A stretch of DNA of 64,000 nucleotides from NCBI GenBank assembly GCA_015654475.1, contig JAATGV010000005.1, positions 49,176 to 113,175 on the forward strand, in the 5' to 3' direction. The DNA is from Actinomycetales bacterium. GTDB lineage: Bacteria > Actinomycetota > Actinomycetes > Actinomycetales > Microbacteriaceae. The notes below the pieces were generated by a model, which was not told the DNA's origin, did no database searches, and saw only the letters and a list, made by a program, of their open reading frames with translations. The translations under genes were made by a program, and so were the position numbers. Every line of letters begins with the position of its first letter. Within the stretch, counting starts at the first letter, position 1. Of the stretch, positions 8,918 to 18,106 are shown one piece after another.

Positions 8918-9457
8918 GATGAGGGCGTGGTGCCCGGGCGCGGCGTCTTCCTGTCTGGGTGGGCCGATCCTTGGTCAAGAGAATATCGTTCTTGCGGTTC
9001 TTGCGGTTCTTGCGAGACTGCCTAAACACCACGCGCACGTACGTGCTGGCGCCACATACTGGCCCGCTATATGCAGACGCCCCCACTCGATTGCATCTCA
9101 CGAGAGCGGGAGACCCGAGTTTTCGGCGATCAGGCAGCGTCCGGGGCGGCACTGTGGGATTCGTGTGGGAGCGTCTGCCTTTTACGTGAGAACGCATTGG
9201 GTCCGCGAGAACGCAATTGGTGGCTTCAAGGAAGAACACCTTGGTTATGCAAGAACACATCGGTGGCGAGCCGGGGCACTGCCTGATACAGTGACGACGT
9301 GCGTTACTCGTTGTGTTGTTGTCGCTGACAATCTGTCGTCAGCACTTTCGCCCTGCCTTCTCGGGGCCAACAACCACTCATACAACGATCACCTTCTCGT
9401 CGGACTCTCGCCATAGTTGCGAGTTCTCTGGCGTAACTTCTGCAAGGGGCCACAACT
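8918..9457. other. 540-bp intergenic region with no supported gene
   Basis: This is the divergent gap between the CDP-alcohol phosphatidyltransferase gene and the CBS-lyase fusion. It contains a 9-bp tandem repeat (8988-9014), a small inverted repeat GCTGAC/GTCAGC at 9324-9343, and the AAGGGG ribosome-binding site (9444-9449) of the fusion gene. Open frames here have no family features. I looked for a SAM-type riboswitch and see no convincing structure. Confidence 0.6.
8988..9014. repeat. 9-bp tandem repeat, 3 exact copies
   Basis: GTTCTTGCG occurs three times without a gap (8988-8996, 8997-9005, 9006-9014). It is non-coding and lies near the start of the minus-strand phosphatidyltransferase gene, so copy number could affect its promoter spacing. 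Confidence 0.9.
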
Positions 9458-11785
9458 GTGACATACGCAAACTCTGACCACGCATCCGAATCTTCAGCAG
9501 CATCGGCATCCATCCCGTCAATGCATTACGCGGCGAGTGTGACCGAACTCATCGGCCACACCCCCTTGGTGCGTCTCAATCACGTGACCGCAGGCGTCGC
9601 CGCAACGGTGCTCGCCAAGGTGGAGTACTTCAATCCTGGCGGTTCGGCCAAAGACCGCATTGCGGCGCGCATCATTGACGCGGCCGAGCGTGACGGCCGC
9701 CTCAAGCCGGGTGGCACTATCGTCGAACCGACGAGCGGCAACACGGGCGTCGGGCTTGCCATTGTCGGGCACCAACGCGGGTACCGCACCATCTTTGTGG
9801 TGCCAGACAAAGTGAGCGAAGAGAAGCGCGACGTTATGCGAGCGTATGGTGCCGAGGTGGTGGTTGCGCCAACGAATGTGCCGCCGGAGCACCCCGATTC
9901 GTATTATTCGATCTCCGATCGGCTTGTTGCCGAGACCCCTGGAGCATTCAAGCCTGACCAGTATTCGAACCCGAACGGCCCCCGCAGTCATTTCGAGACC
10001 ACCGGGCCCGAGGTGTGGGCGGACACTGCGGGCAGAATCACGCACTTCGTTGCTGGCGTCGGCACGGGCGGCACTATTACGGGAACGGGCGGGTACCTGA
10101 AACAGGTGTCGAACGGCGCAGTGACGGTGGTTGGTGCGGAGCCGGTCGGGTCGATCTATGCCGGCGGTCCTGCGCATTCCTATTTCGTTGAAGGAGTCGG
10201 CGAAGACTTTTGGCCCGCCGCGTATGACCCGAGTGTGCCTGATTCGATCATGACGGTGAGCGACGCCGAGGCATTTGCGATGACACGTCGACTGGCCCGC
10301 GAAGAGGGGCTGCTGGTGGGCGGATCGTCAGGAATGGCCGTTGTCGCGGCTTTGCGCGTGGCGCGGCAACTGCCCGCCGATGCTGTTGTCGTAGTGTTGT
10401 TGCCCGATTCGGGTCGCGGATACATGGCGAAAATCTTCAATGACGAATGGATGCTGGAGCACGGCTTTGCGGTCGATATCCCGGTCGATGCGCGGGCCGT
10501 CGATGGTGGCGACGGCACCGACAGGCCGGGAGCAACGTCGCCTGTATCGACCACTGACACGAGCCCGCACGCGCGCCGCACCGAATCGTCCGTATCTGTC
10601 GGCGTGCCGTGGCAGTTCGCAACCCGCGCCATCCACGATGGCCAGGAACCTGATCCACTAACCGGCGCGGTTATCACCCCGCTGTATCTGACATCCACTT
10701 TTGCTCAAGACGGGGTCGGTGGGCTGCGTGGCGGTTACGAGTATTCTCGCTCGGGCAACCCGACGCGAGACGCGTTGCAGCAGGCTCTCGCGTCGCTGGA
10801 GGGCGGTGCGCATGCGTTCGCGTTTGCGAGTGGGCTCGCGGCCGAGGATACGCTGCTGCGCAGTATTACTGCGCCGGGTGGCCGCATTCTGGTTGGCAAT
10901 GACGCCTACGGTGGCACGTTCCGGTTGATCGATCGCGTGCTTGGGCCATGGGGCGTTGTGAACCGCGTGGTCGACTTGAGCGATGCGGATATGGTGGCAT
11001 CGGCGCTCGCGGCAGAGCAGTTTGACGCGGTGTGGCTTGAGTCTCCGAGCAACCCGTTGCTCACCGTGCCGGATATCGCGGCGATTGCGGTGCTCGCTCA
11101 CGCGGCTGGGGCGCGGCTGGTGGTGGATAACACGTTCGCTACTCCGTTCAACCAACAGCCACTGGCTCTCGGCGCGGACGTTGTCGTGCATTCGACGACG
11201 AAATATATTGGTGGGCATTCTGATGTTGTCGGCGGGGCTGTCGTGGTGAACGACGAGGACTTGGCCGAGCGCATCGGATTTCTGCAGAACGCTGCGGGTG
11301 CGGTGGCGTCGCCATTCGATTCGTGGCTGACGTTGCGTGGGCTGAAGACGTTGGCGGTGCGCATGCAGCGGCACGAGCTCAACGCTATGCGCGTTGCCCG
11401 ACTGCTCGAAGAGAGCCCGCTGGTTGAGCGGGTCATCTATCCTGGGCTGCCAAGCCACCCGAATTATTCTGTCGCCTCACGGCAGATGTCGGGTTTTGGC
11501 GGCATGGTTTCGGTGGTGTTCCATAGCGCGGAGCAGGCGCGCCGGTTTGTCGAGTCGACTCGGATATTCACGTTGGCGGAGTCTCTCGGCGGTGTCGAGT
11601 CCCTTATCGAGTTGCCGTCGGCGATGACTCATTCGTCGGTGGCCGGCACCATGCTGCAGGTCCCTGACGAACTGGTGCGTCTGTCGGTCGGCATCGAGGA
11701 CATAAGTGATATTGAGAGGGATGTGCGTGCGGCTCTTGCTTCGGCGGCCGATGTCGCCACGGGTGTTGGTGTGCAGCTTCAGTAG
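9458..11785 (+). CDS. Fusion: cystathionine beta-synthase + cystathionine gamma-lyase/gamma-synthase (reverse transsulfuration in one chain)
   Basis: This 775-residue chain joins two PLP enzymes. Residues about 22-340 are a fold-type II enzyme: PLP lysine K65 in 'NPGGSAKDRIA', 'PTSGNTG' at 91-97, 'GVGTGGTITG' at 200-209. The end, 'LLPDSGRGYMAKIFNDEWM', is characteristic of cystathionine beta-synthase rather than O-acetylserine sulfhydrylase. Residues about 384-765 are a fold-type I Cys/Met-metabolism enzyme with 'YSRSGNPTRDALQ' and PLP lysine K582 in 'VVHSTTKYIGGHSD'. A low-complexity linker (about 342-383) joins them and sits where the regulatory CBS-domain pair of actinobacterial Cbs would be. 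The chain would turn homocysteine plus serine to cystathionine and then to cysteine. Start GTG 9458 has an AAGGGG site. No frameshift separates the halves. Confidence 0.93.
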   Translation: MTYANSDHASESSAASASIPSMHYAASVTELIGHTPLVRLNHVTAGVAATVLAKVEYFNPGGSAKDRIAARIIDAAERDGRLKPGGTIVEPTSGNTGVGLAIVGHQRGYRTIFVVPDKVSEEKRDVMRAYGAEVVVAPTNVPPEHPDSYYSISDRLVAETPGAFKPDQYSNPNGPRSHFETTGPEVWADTAGRITHFVAGVGTGGTITGTGGYLKQVSNGAVTVVGAEPVGSIYAGGPAHSYFVEGVGEDFWPAAYDPSVPDSIMTVSDAEAFAMTRRLAREEGLLVGGSSGMAVVAALRVARQLPADAVVVVLLPDSGRGYMAKIFNDEWMLEHGFAVDIPVDARAVDGGDGTDRPGATSPVSTTDTSPHARRTESSVSVGVPWQFATRAIHDGQEPDPLTGAVITPLYLTSTFAQDGVGGLRGGYEYSRSGNPTRDALQQALASLEGGAHAFAFASGLAAEDTLLRSITAPGGRILVGNDAYGGTFRLIDRVLGPWGVVNRVVDLSDADMVASALAAEQFDAVWLESPSNPLLTVPDIAAIAVLAHAAGARLVVDNTFATPFNQQPLALGADVVVHSTTKYIGGHSDVVGGAVVVNDEDLAERIGFLQNAAGAVASPFDSWLTLRGLKTLAVRMQRHELNAMRVARLLEESPLVERVIYPGLPSHPNYSVASRQMSGFGGMVSVVFHSAEQARRFVESTRIFTLAESLGGVESLIELPSAMTHSSVAGTMLQVPDELVRLSVGIEDISDIERDVRAALASAADVATGVGVQLQ

Positions 11786-11895
11786 CCGACTCCGCTGAAA
11801 GGGCGGCAGTCGAATATGCGGTACGCGCTCGCTTTGCCGCCTGTGCCTGCGCGCTTCCCTTGCCCGCAGATCCCGCGGTGGCAGACCCTCGAAGC

Positions 11896-13092
11896 CTATG
11901 CTTTGGAAGGCTTGAGGGACCCTGCAACAGGAGAGGGCGGCCCGGAAGTGACCTCGAGAATCACCACAATGACAATGCATGCGATTGCAGTGATGAGCAG
12001 CGATGCAGGCACTAGGGCAGAAGCGCCGCAGACTATCGCCAGCGTGACAATGCCGATGGTTGCCCACATGGGCAGAATGTGCCGCAAAGTCAACCACCAT
12101 ACGCTGATCAGAAATAGCGCCACTGGCACCGTAAGCGTGCTACGGATCGCAACCTCGTCGAGGTGAACCTCGTGTTGCGCGGCAGCGACCGCGACTTCGA
12201 TGCCGGCCGAGAATGCGCCGGCCGACGCAAAAATGACGTAGTGAAAGTATCCAAAAACCATCGAGGCTTTGAGAGCGCCGATTTGTGGGTGCACCGGGCG
12301 GCTGAAGTACGTCCACCACATTGCAGCGACAATGACGAGGCCGAGCCCGGCAATGGTGATGAAGCGCATGGGCTCTTCGCTTCCCTCGATCGCCGCCAGG
12401 ATGGCATTCGAGCTTGCCAGGATCGACTCGCCGAGCAGAATGATTGTGAACAGACCGAACCGTTCCGCCATGTGGTGGGGGTGCCAGGGCGTCGCCTGCT
12501 GCTGTTCCGCCACCGCAGGAAGGGTCACCTCGAGAAGAACCAAAAAGAGGAAGCTTGGTACTTGCATCCACTCGGGCAACATGGGTTGGCGGCCGATCCA
12601 CAGGGCCTGGATGGCGACGATTCCCACCGCATACACGGTGGCGGTGCGACGGTATTCGGGATTCGCTACCGCGACCCGAATCCATTGGGGCACAGACACG
12701 AGGCGCATCACCACATAGCCGATCACTACCCACGTGAAGTCACCCTCGAGGATCCCGGCGCGTGCACCGGCGGCGATTGTGAGGGCCCCGGCCATCTGCA
12801 CGATCACACCTACTCGGTACAACCAGTCGTCTGTCGCAAACGATGTCGCGAACCAGCTGACGGTCATCCATGCCCACCAGATGGCGAAAAACAGCATCAG
12901 GTATGAGGTGACACCGGCCCCGACATGCCCTTCGAGCTCGACCTCGTGAAGCGCGACGGCCGACACCGATACGGCGACCACGAAGACGAGGTCAAACATG
13001 AGTTCGAGGGGGCTGGCGGTGCGATGTGGCTCGTTCGGGTCACGCGGGAGGAGCGGATGGATGCCCAAGTGCGAGCCGGGAATGGTGGTCAT
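11896..13092 (-). CDS. LtrA-family (low temperature requirement A) membrane protein
   Basis: This 398-residue protein starts at ATG 13092. It has the family's N-terminal motif 'ASPLELMFDLVFVVAVS' (residues about 26-42) and about ten or more membrane helices, with 'WWAWMTVSWFATSF' and 'GLFTIILLGESILA' as further LtrA hallmarks. LtrA was named from Listeria, where loss impairs growth in the cold; the biochemical role is unknown. It converges with the CBS-lyase fusion gene and there is no operon partner. Confidence 0.93.
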   Translation of the reverse strand: MTTIPGSHLGIHPLLPRDPNEPHRTASPLELMFDLVFVVAVSVSAVALHEVELEGHVGAGVTSYLMLFFAIWWAWMTVSWFATSFATDDWLYRVGVIVQMAGALTIAAGARAGILEGDFTWVVIGYVVMRLVSVPQWIRVAVANPEYRRTATVYAVGIVAIQALWIGRQPMLPEWMQVPSFLFLVLLEVTLPAVAEQQQATPWHPHHMAERFGLFTIILLGESILASSNAILAAIEGSEEPMRFITIAGLGLVIVAAMWWTYFSRPVHPQIGALKASMVFGYFHYVIFASAGAFSAGIEVAVAAAQHEVHLDEVAIRSTLTVPVALFLISVWWLTLRHILPMWATIGIVTLAIVCGASALVPASLLITAIACIVIVVILEVTSGPPSPVAGSLKPSKA

Positions 13093-13145
13093 GGCGGTCG
13101 GCTTTCCGTCTTGATGAGAAAGAACTCGTGCTGAGAACTCTTGCT

Positions 13146-14420
13146 CTAGTTTTTCCTTAAGAACCTTTTTGCTCGGTCTTTCAACGACTGGGGGAGGACG
13201 TCCTTGATGCTTTTCCGTTTGGTGGTGCTCTTGGATGCCTGAGCTCGAACTTTCTGCTGCGAGCTCGATGCGGCCTCGCCGTCCCGGCGCTGTGCCACGG
13301 CAACCTGCGACACGAAATAGTCAGTCGCCATCGCTTTGCTGAACGGACGCTGGTCGACCGGTAGCTGCAGTGCTTTGTTGATGGCGACGACAATCCGTTC
13401 GGCAGGGTCTGAGCCATCGGCAAAAAAGTTATCCTTGAGCCACTCAGGAGAGGGGTCGGTGAGGTTGTCGTCGATCACTTGATCGAACGTTCTCATCAGC
13501 CCGGAGCCGAGGAAAGCGTGGTTTCCATGCACTTCGCGCACGCCGAGATCGGTGATGAAGGCGGTTCTCACCCCGTAGCCGATGGATTCGAGGCCCGCCG
13601 TCGACGATATGGTCAACAACAGATCGATCGTCGGCAGAATCTCGACGATCGGCGTGTAGTCGACGACGAGATTGTCTGGATGCGGAATCGTCTTCAGGAT
13701 CTCTTCGGGATGCACCTTCATCTGATGCAGCGTGTCTTCGCCAGGGCGATGGCGGGGTTTGAGGATCACCTTCCTGTCGGGATGTCGGACGGCATAGTCG
13801 GCCAAACGCTCATACACATACCTTCGGTCGGAAGCAGACTTAGGGATGGTCGGCTGATCGGCGAAGAGGACGGTCTTGATCGGCGAGCGACGCAGGGGGC
13901 TGGCCGTAGCGGGCAGAATCGGAAGGCCGCTGAGCACTAAGCCTGTAGTCGGCAGGTCAAGGGAATGGGCGATCTGTTCGAATGTGCGGAGATCTGAACC
14001 TGCATTGACGGCGATCACATCACCCGCTGCACGATCCAAATAGCCCGAGACAATGCTATGGGTGATGATTCCCACCCAGCCGACCACAAAGACGGGGGGG
14101 TGTGCAGAGGTGCTGGTGACTCGAGTTTGCGTCTTAGCAAAGATCTCGGCCATCGCACCACCGGTGACGCCCAATACGACGACATCCGAGGATGTGCCGG
14201 CGATGACGATCTGGTCTACAGTAAGCGTCTCGACCTCGTCGATGCCGTTGTCGCTCAACTGCTGTTTCGACAGAGCACTGCGTTTGTCAGCAACGACGAT
14301 GTATCGGCATTGAAAACCTTGCTCTGACAGCTTCTGCCCAATGCTGTGGACCCACTTCAATTGCGAATCGAAGGAACAGACGAGTAGAGCGGTGCGCTGA
14401 GGACTGCCTGCGGCAGACAA
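13146..14420 (-). CDS. DUF6716-type putative glycosyltransferase
   Basis: The 424-residue protein resembles DUF6716 putative glycosyltransferases of actinobacterial envelope loci. The N terminus 'ALLVCSFDSQLKWVHSIGQ' begins a GT-B-like Rossmann half; the second half has 'KVILKPRHRPGED' and 'LLLTISSTAGLESIGYG', which resemble the donor-binding region of glycerophosphotransferase or polysaccharide enzymes. The tail is lysine/arginine rich ('KRKSIKDVLPQSLKDRAKRF') and could lie on the membrane. The start is a TTG (14420), 14 nt after an AAGGAGG, so a non-standard start a few codons upstream is possible. It is divergent from the GT2 gene at the edge of the surface-glycan locus. Activity is inferred. 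Confidence 0.7.
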   Translation of the reverse strand: MSAAGSPQRTALLVCSFDSQLKWVHSIGQKLSEQGFQCRYIVVADKRSALSKQQLSDNGIDEVETLTVDQIVIAGTSSDVVVLGVTGGAMAEIFAKTQTRVTSTSAHPPVFVVGWVGIITHSIVSGYLDRAAGDVIAVNAGSDLRTFEQIAHSLDLPTTGLVLSGLPILPATASPLRRSPIKTVLFADQPTIPKSASDRRYVYERLADYAVRHPDRKVILKPRHRPGEDTLHQMKVHPEEILKTIPHPDNLVVDYTPIVEILPTIDLLLTISSTAGLESIGYGVRTAFITDLGVREVHGNHAFLGSGLMRTFDQVIDDNLTDPSPEWLKDNFFADGSDPAERIVVAINKALQLPVDQRPFSKAMATDYFVSQVAVAQRRDGEAASSSQQKVRAQASKSTTKRKSIKDVLPQSLKDRAKRFLRKN

Positions 14421-14610
14421 TACGGAGATGATTCCTCCTTGAAGAGAAAATGGTCTGCGTAACGAGAATTCCCCTCGATTACGGTACTGGCACGTGCCGG
14501 TGCACAGCGATCACATTCTAGGCGATCGGTCACGCTTGGGGCCCGGGGAGTGCCGTGGGGAGCAGGATCGCAAGGGTATACTTGCACGGGGTTTTGATCT
14601 GCTGGAGGCA

Positions 14611-15588
14611 ATTATCGACGAGCTTGCTGTAATTGTTCCGTTTTATAACGCCGAACGATTTGCATTGGGAGCCTTGGCTACGATTCGGGGCAATGCAGCT
14701 CCGGGTCGTCAGTTCATTCTGATTGACGACGACTCAGACGATCGCACGGCCGACATCATCAATGACTCACTGCCGGATATGCCCTATGTGACGTTTTTGC
14801 GGAATGAGCAGAACAGCGGTGTCGCGGCAAGCCGAAATCGCGCACTGGACCATGTCGACGCACGCTACTTGACCTTCCTTGACGCAGACGACTGGATGAA
14901 GCCGGGTCACCTCACCCAACTCGTCGACGCCATTTCCCACTACAAAACAGACATGGTTCGCACCGACTACGTGCGAGCTGCGGGTCTCGCACGTAAGGTC
15001 GTATCTGCGCCACAAGAAGTTCGTAATGAAGTCTTGGACGCGCACCGAGGGATTGGGGCACCTGGAGCCCCCGCAATGGTGGACTATCCATTTTTGTGGG
15101 CGGGAATTTACGACACGACTCGGATCCCTGCCGAGCTTCTTCGCTTTGATGAGTCGTTGCGCACTGCGGCTGATCGCCCGTGGTTCTGGAAGTTGCATCT
15201 GCACTGTGAGAACTTCGTGGTGACGGATCTCAATGGTTATTTCTACCGAAAAGATGCGAATGCTGATGCCCTGACCCAGACAGGAAAAGAGTCAGCGCTG
15301 CACTTCATCGACGCCTATGATCGCGTTCTCGACGCAGTCTTCGAATACGGAGATGAGGCCTTTATCCTCAAAGCGGTCAACGACGCCATGCGCTTGACCG
15401 TGCGTCATATAAGGCAGCGTTCTCGTTACACTCCGGAGCTTCAAACTGAGCTGCTCGCGCGCGCGAGTCGGCTTTTCGCACGGGTTCCTGAAGATGCTTT
15501 GGGCGTCGTCGCCGGCGCGAATGGATGGGGGCTTTCGACGCGAATCCTCGTAAAGCGTCTGTTCAGATCTGGAAAGGCGCAAGCATAG
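14611..15588 (+). CDS. Family 2 glycosyltransferase, possible ATT/ATC start
   Basis: GT-A type transferase with 'LAVIVPFYNAERFALGAL' at its N terminus, 'ILIDDDSDDRT' and a DxD-type 'LTFLDADDWM'. It moves a sugar from a nucleotide donor in the cytoplasm, probably onto a glycan or carrier. The frame is open back to a GTG at 14494 and a TTG at 14536, but those codons precede the conserved start by about 30 to 40 residues of unrelated sequence. The only good ribosome-binding site, CTGGAGG (14602-14608), is followed in frame by ATT (14611) and ATC (14614), not by ATG/GTG/TTG, so I place the start at 14611 with low certainty. It is followed after 2 bp by the polysialyltransferase-like gene. Confidence 0.85.
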   Translation: MIDELAVIVPFYNAERFALGALATIRGNAAPGRQFILIDDDSDDRTADIINDSLPDMPYVTFLRNEQNSGVAASRNRALDHVDARYLTFLDADDWMKPGHLTQLVDAISHYKTDMVRTDYVRAAGLARKVVSAPQEVRNEVLDAHRGIGAPGAPAMVDYPFLWAGIYDTTRIPAELLRFDESLRTAADRPWFWKLHLHCENFVVTDLNGYFYRKDANADALTQTGKESALHFIDAYDRVLDAVFEYGDEAFILKAVNDAMRLTVRHIRQRSRYTPELQTELLARASRLFARVPEDALGVVAGANGWGLSTRILVKRLFRSGKAQA

Positions 15589-15590
15589 CC

Positions 15591-17027
15591 GTGGATCAGT
15601 TGTTTATCGCACCAACCTTTCTTGCTGCCGCGACACAAGCGACGGCCATTCGATCAGGCATGTATGGCGCCTCGGGTAAACGTGTTCTGCTTGTGACCAA
15701 TAACGCGGTCATCCCTGAGATCGCGCCGAGTATCGCTGACTCCGCCGGATTCCCGGCATTGTCCGCCGAGTTCGATCAAGTGCTTCTCTTGAACGACCTG
15801 ATTTGGCCGAAGCACCCGCGCGGCTGGCGATTTCGCGAAGATGAGGCCAAGGGGTTTATCGACAGGCTCACCAGCTTGACTGGTTTGCCGTCAGAAGTCG
15901 GTGTGACCGTTCAGTCTTTGGGGGTTGCTCCGTCGCGAACCGTCGCGCGCATTCTCGAGGACAGCCCCATCACTGTTATTTCTGATGGGTTGATGAGCTA
16001 TGGGCCGGTGCGCAGTCGGCTCACCGACGATATCTCTCGTAGGCTGACTCGGCTGATCTACCTTGACTTGATACCCGGCTTGCGTCCACAGCTCTTTGCC
16101 GAATACGGGGTGGAACTGGTGCCGGTTCCGAAGGAGCCGTTCGTCGAAATCGTGTCGGCTTACCTTGAGCTGCTGCCCGAACGCTCGAAACTTGTCGGCT
16201 TCGGTGGTGCGGACACCGCAATGGTACTCGGGCAGTATCTATCAGCTCTTGGTCTGATGAGCACCGAAGAAGAGGTGGAGCTGTACAGAGAAATGGCACT
16301 TGCGGCCGCTGATCTTGGGTACCGTCGGATCATCTTCAAACCGCACCCTTCTGCGCCGCCGAGCTTCACCGACGCGATCACCTCGGTGGCTACGGAGCGA
16401 GGCGTAGTAGTCGAGATCGAGCGGCTCGGCGTGCCTGTCGAAGCGATTTTCGCGGTGGCGAAACCCGGGATTGTGCTTGGTGTTTTTTCGACCGCTCTCG
16501 CAACGGCGAGAAGTCTGTATGGGATAGACACGGCCACGTTAGGTGCCACTGATCTCGCTCGCAAGCTTCCCCATTACGTGAATAGCAATAGGGTTCCACT
16601 GGCCCTGACAGCGCTTACAACGCCTCAGATCGTTTGCGAAACGGGCATGCCGGCTCACATCGCAGAACCGGTGGCTGCGGATATCCGCCTGGTGGCGCAA
16701 GCGTTGAGCGCCACAATGCAGCCGCTCCAGTATTCGGCGGAGGCGGTCGTCGAAGCTAGAGCATTCGCACAGGCCAGCCAGAAGAATCCTGAATTGGCGC
16801 CATACTTCGAGGGCTTCGAGGAGGGCATCGCCAACCATATAAAGCTCGTCGCAAAGAGGACTCCCCGGACTCGCGCCGGTCGGGTGAAGGCGCAAGCTGT
16901 ACGGATGCTTCTCAGAGCTCGCAAGGTCTTCCAAACGAAGTTGAGGCCATTGCTCCGTCGCGGTCTGAGGCAACTCCGTTTTACCTGGTATGCGGCAACC
17001 GTCAAGATCCCACGAAAGAGCAGCTAG
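15591..17027 (+). CDS. Polysialyltransferase-like capsular glycosyltransferase
   Basis: The start is taken at GTG 15591 ('VDQLFIAPTFLAAATQA'), 2 bp after the GT2 stop, with GGAAAGG upstream; this gives 478 residues. The N-terminal 'KRVLLVTNNAV', the 'ITVISDGLMSYGPVRSRL' acidic-D-G segment and the 'RIIFKPHPSAPP' motif match the alpha-2,8-polysialyltransferase / GT52-like family, whose D/E-D/E-G and HP motifs are needed for catalysis. The C-terminal tail after about residue 410 is arginine/lysine rich and may bind the membrane. No sialic-acid synthesis gene (neuA, neuB) is in the window, so the transferred sugar is uncertain. It is probably co-transcribed with the GT2 gene. Confidence 0.75.
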   Translation: MDQLFIAPTFLAAATQATAIRSGMYGASGKRVLLVTNNAVIPEIAPSIADSAGFPALSAEFDQVLLLNDLIWPKHPRGWRFREDEAKGFIDRLTSLTGLPSEVGVTVQSLGVAPSRTVARILEDSPITVISDGLMSYGPVRSRLTDDISRRLTRLIYLDLIPGLRPQLFAEYGVELVPVPKEPFVEIVSAYLELLPERSKLVGFGGADTAMVLGQYLSALGLMSTEEEVELYREMALAAADLGYRRIIFKPHPSAPPSFTDAITSVATERGVVVEIERLGVPVEAIFAVAKPGIVLGVFSTALATARSLYGIDTATLGATDLARKLPHYVNSNRVPLALTALTTPQIVCETGMPAHIAEPVAADIRLVAQALSATMQPLQYSAEAVVEARAFAQASQKNPELAPYFEGFEEGIANHIKLVAKRTPRTRAGRVKAQAVRMLLRARKVFQTKLRPLLRRGLRQLRFTWYAATVKIPRKSS

Positions 17028-17072
17028 TCGGATTCGTTCGGTACGGCACCGCCCACCTAACGATATTGTTGG

Positions 17073-17918
17073 CTATTTGACCTTCAATTTGAGGGTCTTC
17101 GTGGTGACCTTTTTATGGTAATGGCCGCCCGTGTACTTGACAGTCAACTTGTGAGTTCCCTTGCCAAGGGAGGAAAGCTTCACGGTTATCGACTTCTTGT
17201 TTTTGACCCAAACTCGGCCGACAAGCTTTTTGCCTTTGCGAATTTCTATTGTGCCGGTCAACTGGACTTTGGGGGCATAGCTCTTAGCTTGGCCTGAACC
17301 ACTGGATGAGGAGACCCACTGCAGGATTTTGGGTTGCCGCGAGGCGAGGGTGACCTTGACACGGGCGCGGGTGCCGCGCTTGACAGACTTTTTGACCAGC
17401 TTCGCAGAAACCGCTACCGGGTAACCAGCGATTTTTGCTTCGATAGTGTCGGACTGCTGCTGATTGATGGAGAACTTGAGGGAGCTGCCCGGAATAGTAA
17501 GCGTTCCTCCGGTATAGGTGACGTGCAGGGACTTGTAGCCCGACGCATCGCGCGGCACTATGGCAGACAAATTTGCGACGCCGGTGGCCTTGTTGAGTGC
17601 AACTCGGTTGCCGTAACACCGGGTGTCTTCGCAGATTTGCACGTTTCCGCTCAGAGAGGTGTAACCGCCCATAGCCGACACCTTGACCGTTGCGGTGATC
17701 GGCTTGGTCGTACTACCCGAGAGGTTCGTCCACGTCACCGCGACGGCGGGAGGGTAGCTCGTCTCTTCGGCGATCGCTGCAGGAGCAGATACGAGCGAAA
17801 TGGCTCCCAAACTGAGCGCTGAGGCAACAACGACCGCCAGCATCCTGACGAACGACTTTGTGGTTTCGCCGTCGCCGCGTCGCTTACGCCGAGCGAGAGA
17901 GGGGGGCTTTTCGATCAT
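17073..17918 (-). CDS. Secreted Ig-like (bacterial big/fibronectin-like) repeat protein A
   Basis: This 281-residue protein has a positive N terminus ('RRKRRGDGE'), a hydrophobic helix near residues 27-48 and an 'APAAIAEE' signal-peptidase-I-like site. The mature part has two beta-rich modules. The second ends in 'GKGTHKLTVKYTGGHYHKK', the typical pattern of bacterial Ig-like repeat domains. Two cysteines ('CEDTRCYG') may form a disulfide. Function is unknown, perhaps surface adhesion or display. It is divergent from a related secreted protein (18107-18952) across a promoter with repeated palindromes. It converges with the polysialyltransferase-like gene. Confidence 0.7.
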   Translation of the reverse strand: MIEKPPSLARRKRRGDGETTKSFVRMLAVVVASALSLGAISLVSAPAAIAEETSYPPAVAVTWTNLSGSTTKPITATVKVSAMGGYTSLSGNVQICEDTRCYGNRVALNKATGVANLSAIVPRDASGYKSLHVTYTGGTLTIPGSSLKFSINQQQSDTIEAKIAGYPVAVSAKLVKKSVKRGTRARVKVTLASRQPKILQWVSSSSGSGQAKSYAPKVQLTGTIEIRKGKKLVGRVWVKNKKSITVKLSSLGKGTHKLTVKYTGGHYHKKVTTKTLKLKVK

Positions 17919-17964
17919 GATCTCAGGAACTCCCGTACGTTGGCGTCAGGTGGATTGTCCCCAC

Positions 17965-18004
17965 ACTATAGTGCACAGCACGCCGCCCATACTATAGTGC
18001 ACAG
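17965..18004. promoter_or_regulatory. Two 14-bp direct repeats of a composite palindrome between divergent secreted-protein genes
   Basis: ACTATAGTGCACAG occurs at 17965-17978 and again at 17991-18004, 26 bp apart. Each copy contains the palindromes ACTATAGT and GTGCAC. The pair lies in the 188-bp gap between two divergent secreted Ig-like genes, as expected for an operator that controls both. The binding protein is unknown. Confidence 0.7.
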
Positions 18005-18106
18005 TGAGACAGCGAACAGTGGACCGAGGCTTTTGCTGGTGAGCTCCGCAGCCAAGTTCTTGGTAGCGCCGCAGTGACACACCTTTGAGATTTGAGAGAA
18101 GATCCG

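Noticed and set aside
9300..9457. SAM or cobalamin riboswitch before the CBS-lyase fusion
   Set aside because: Only a short inverted repeat is seen; no conserved core of any riboswitch class was found. The same holds for the region upstream of metY.
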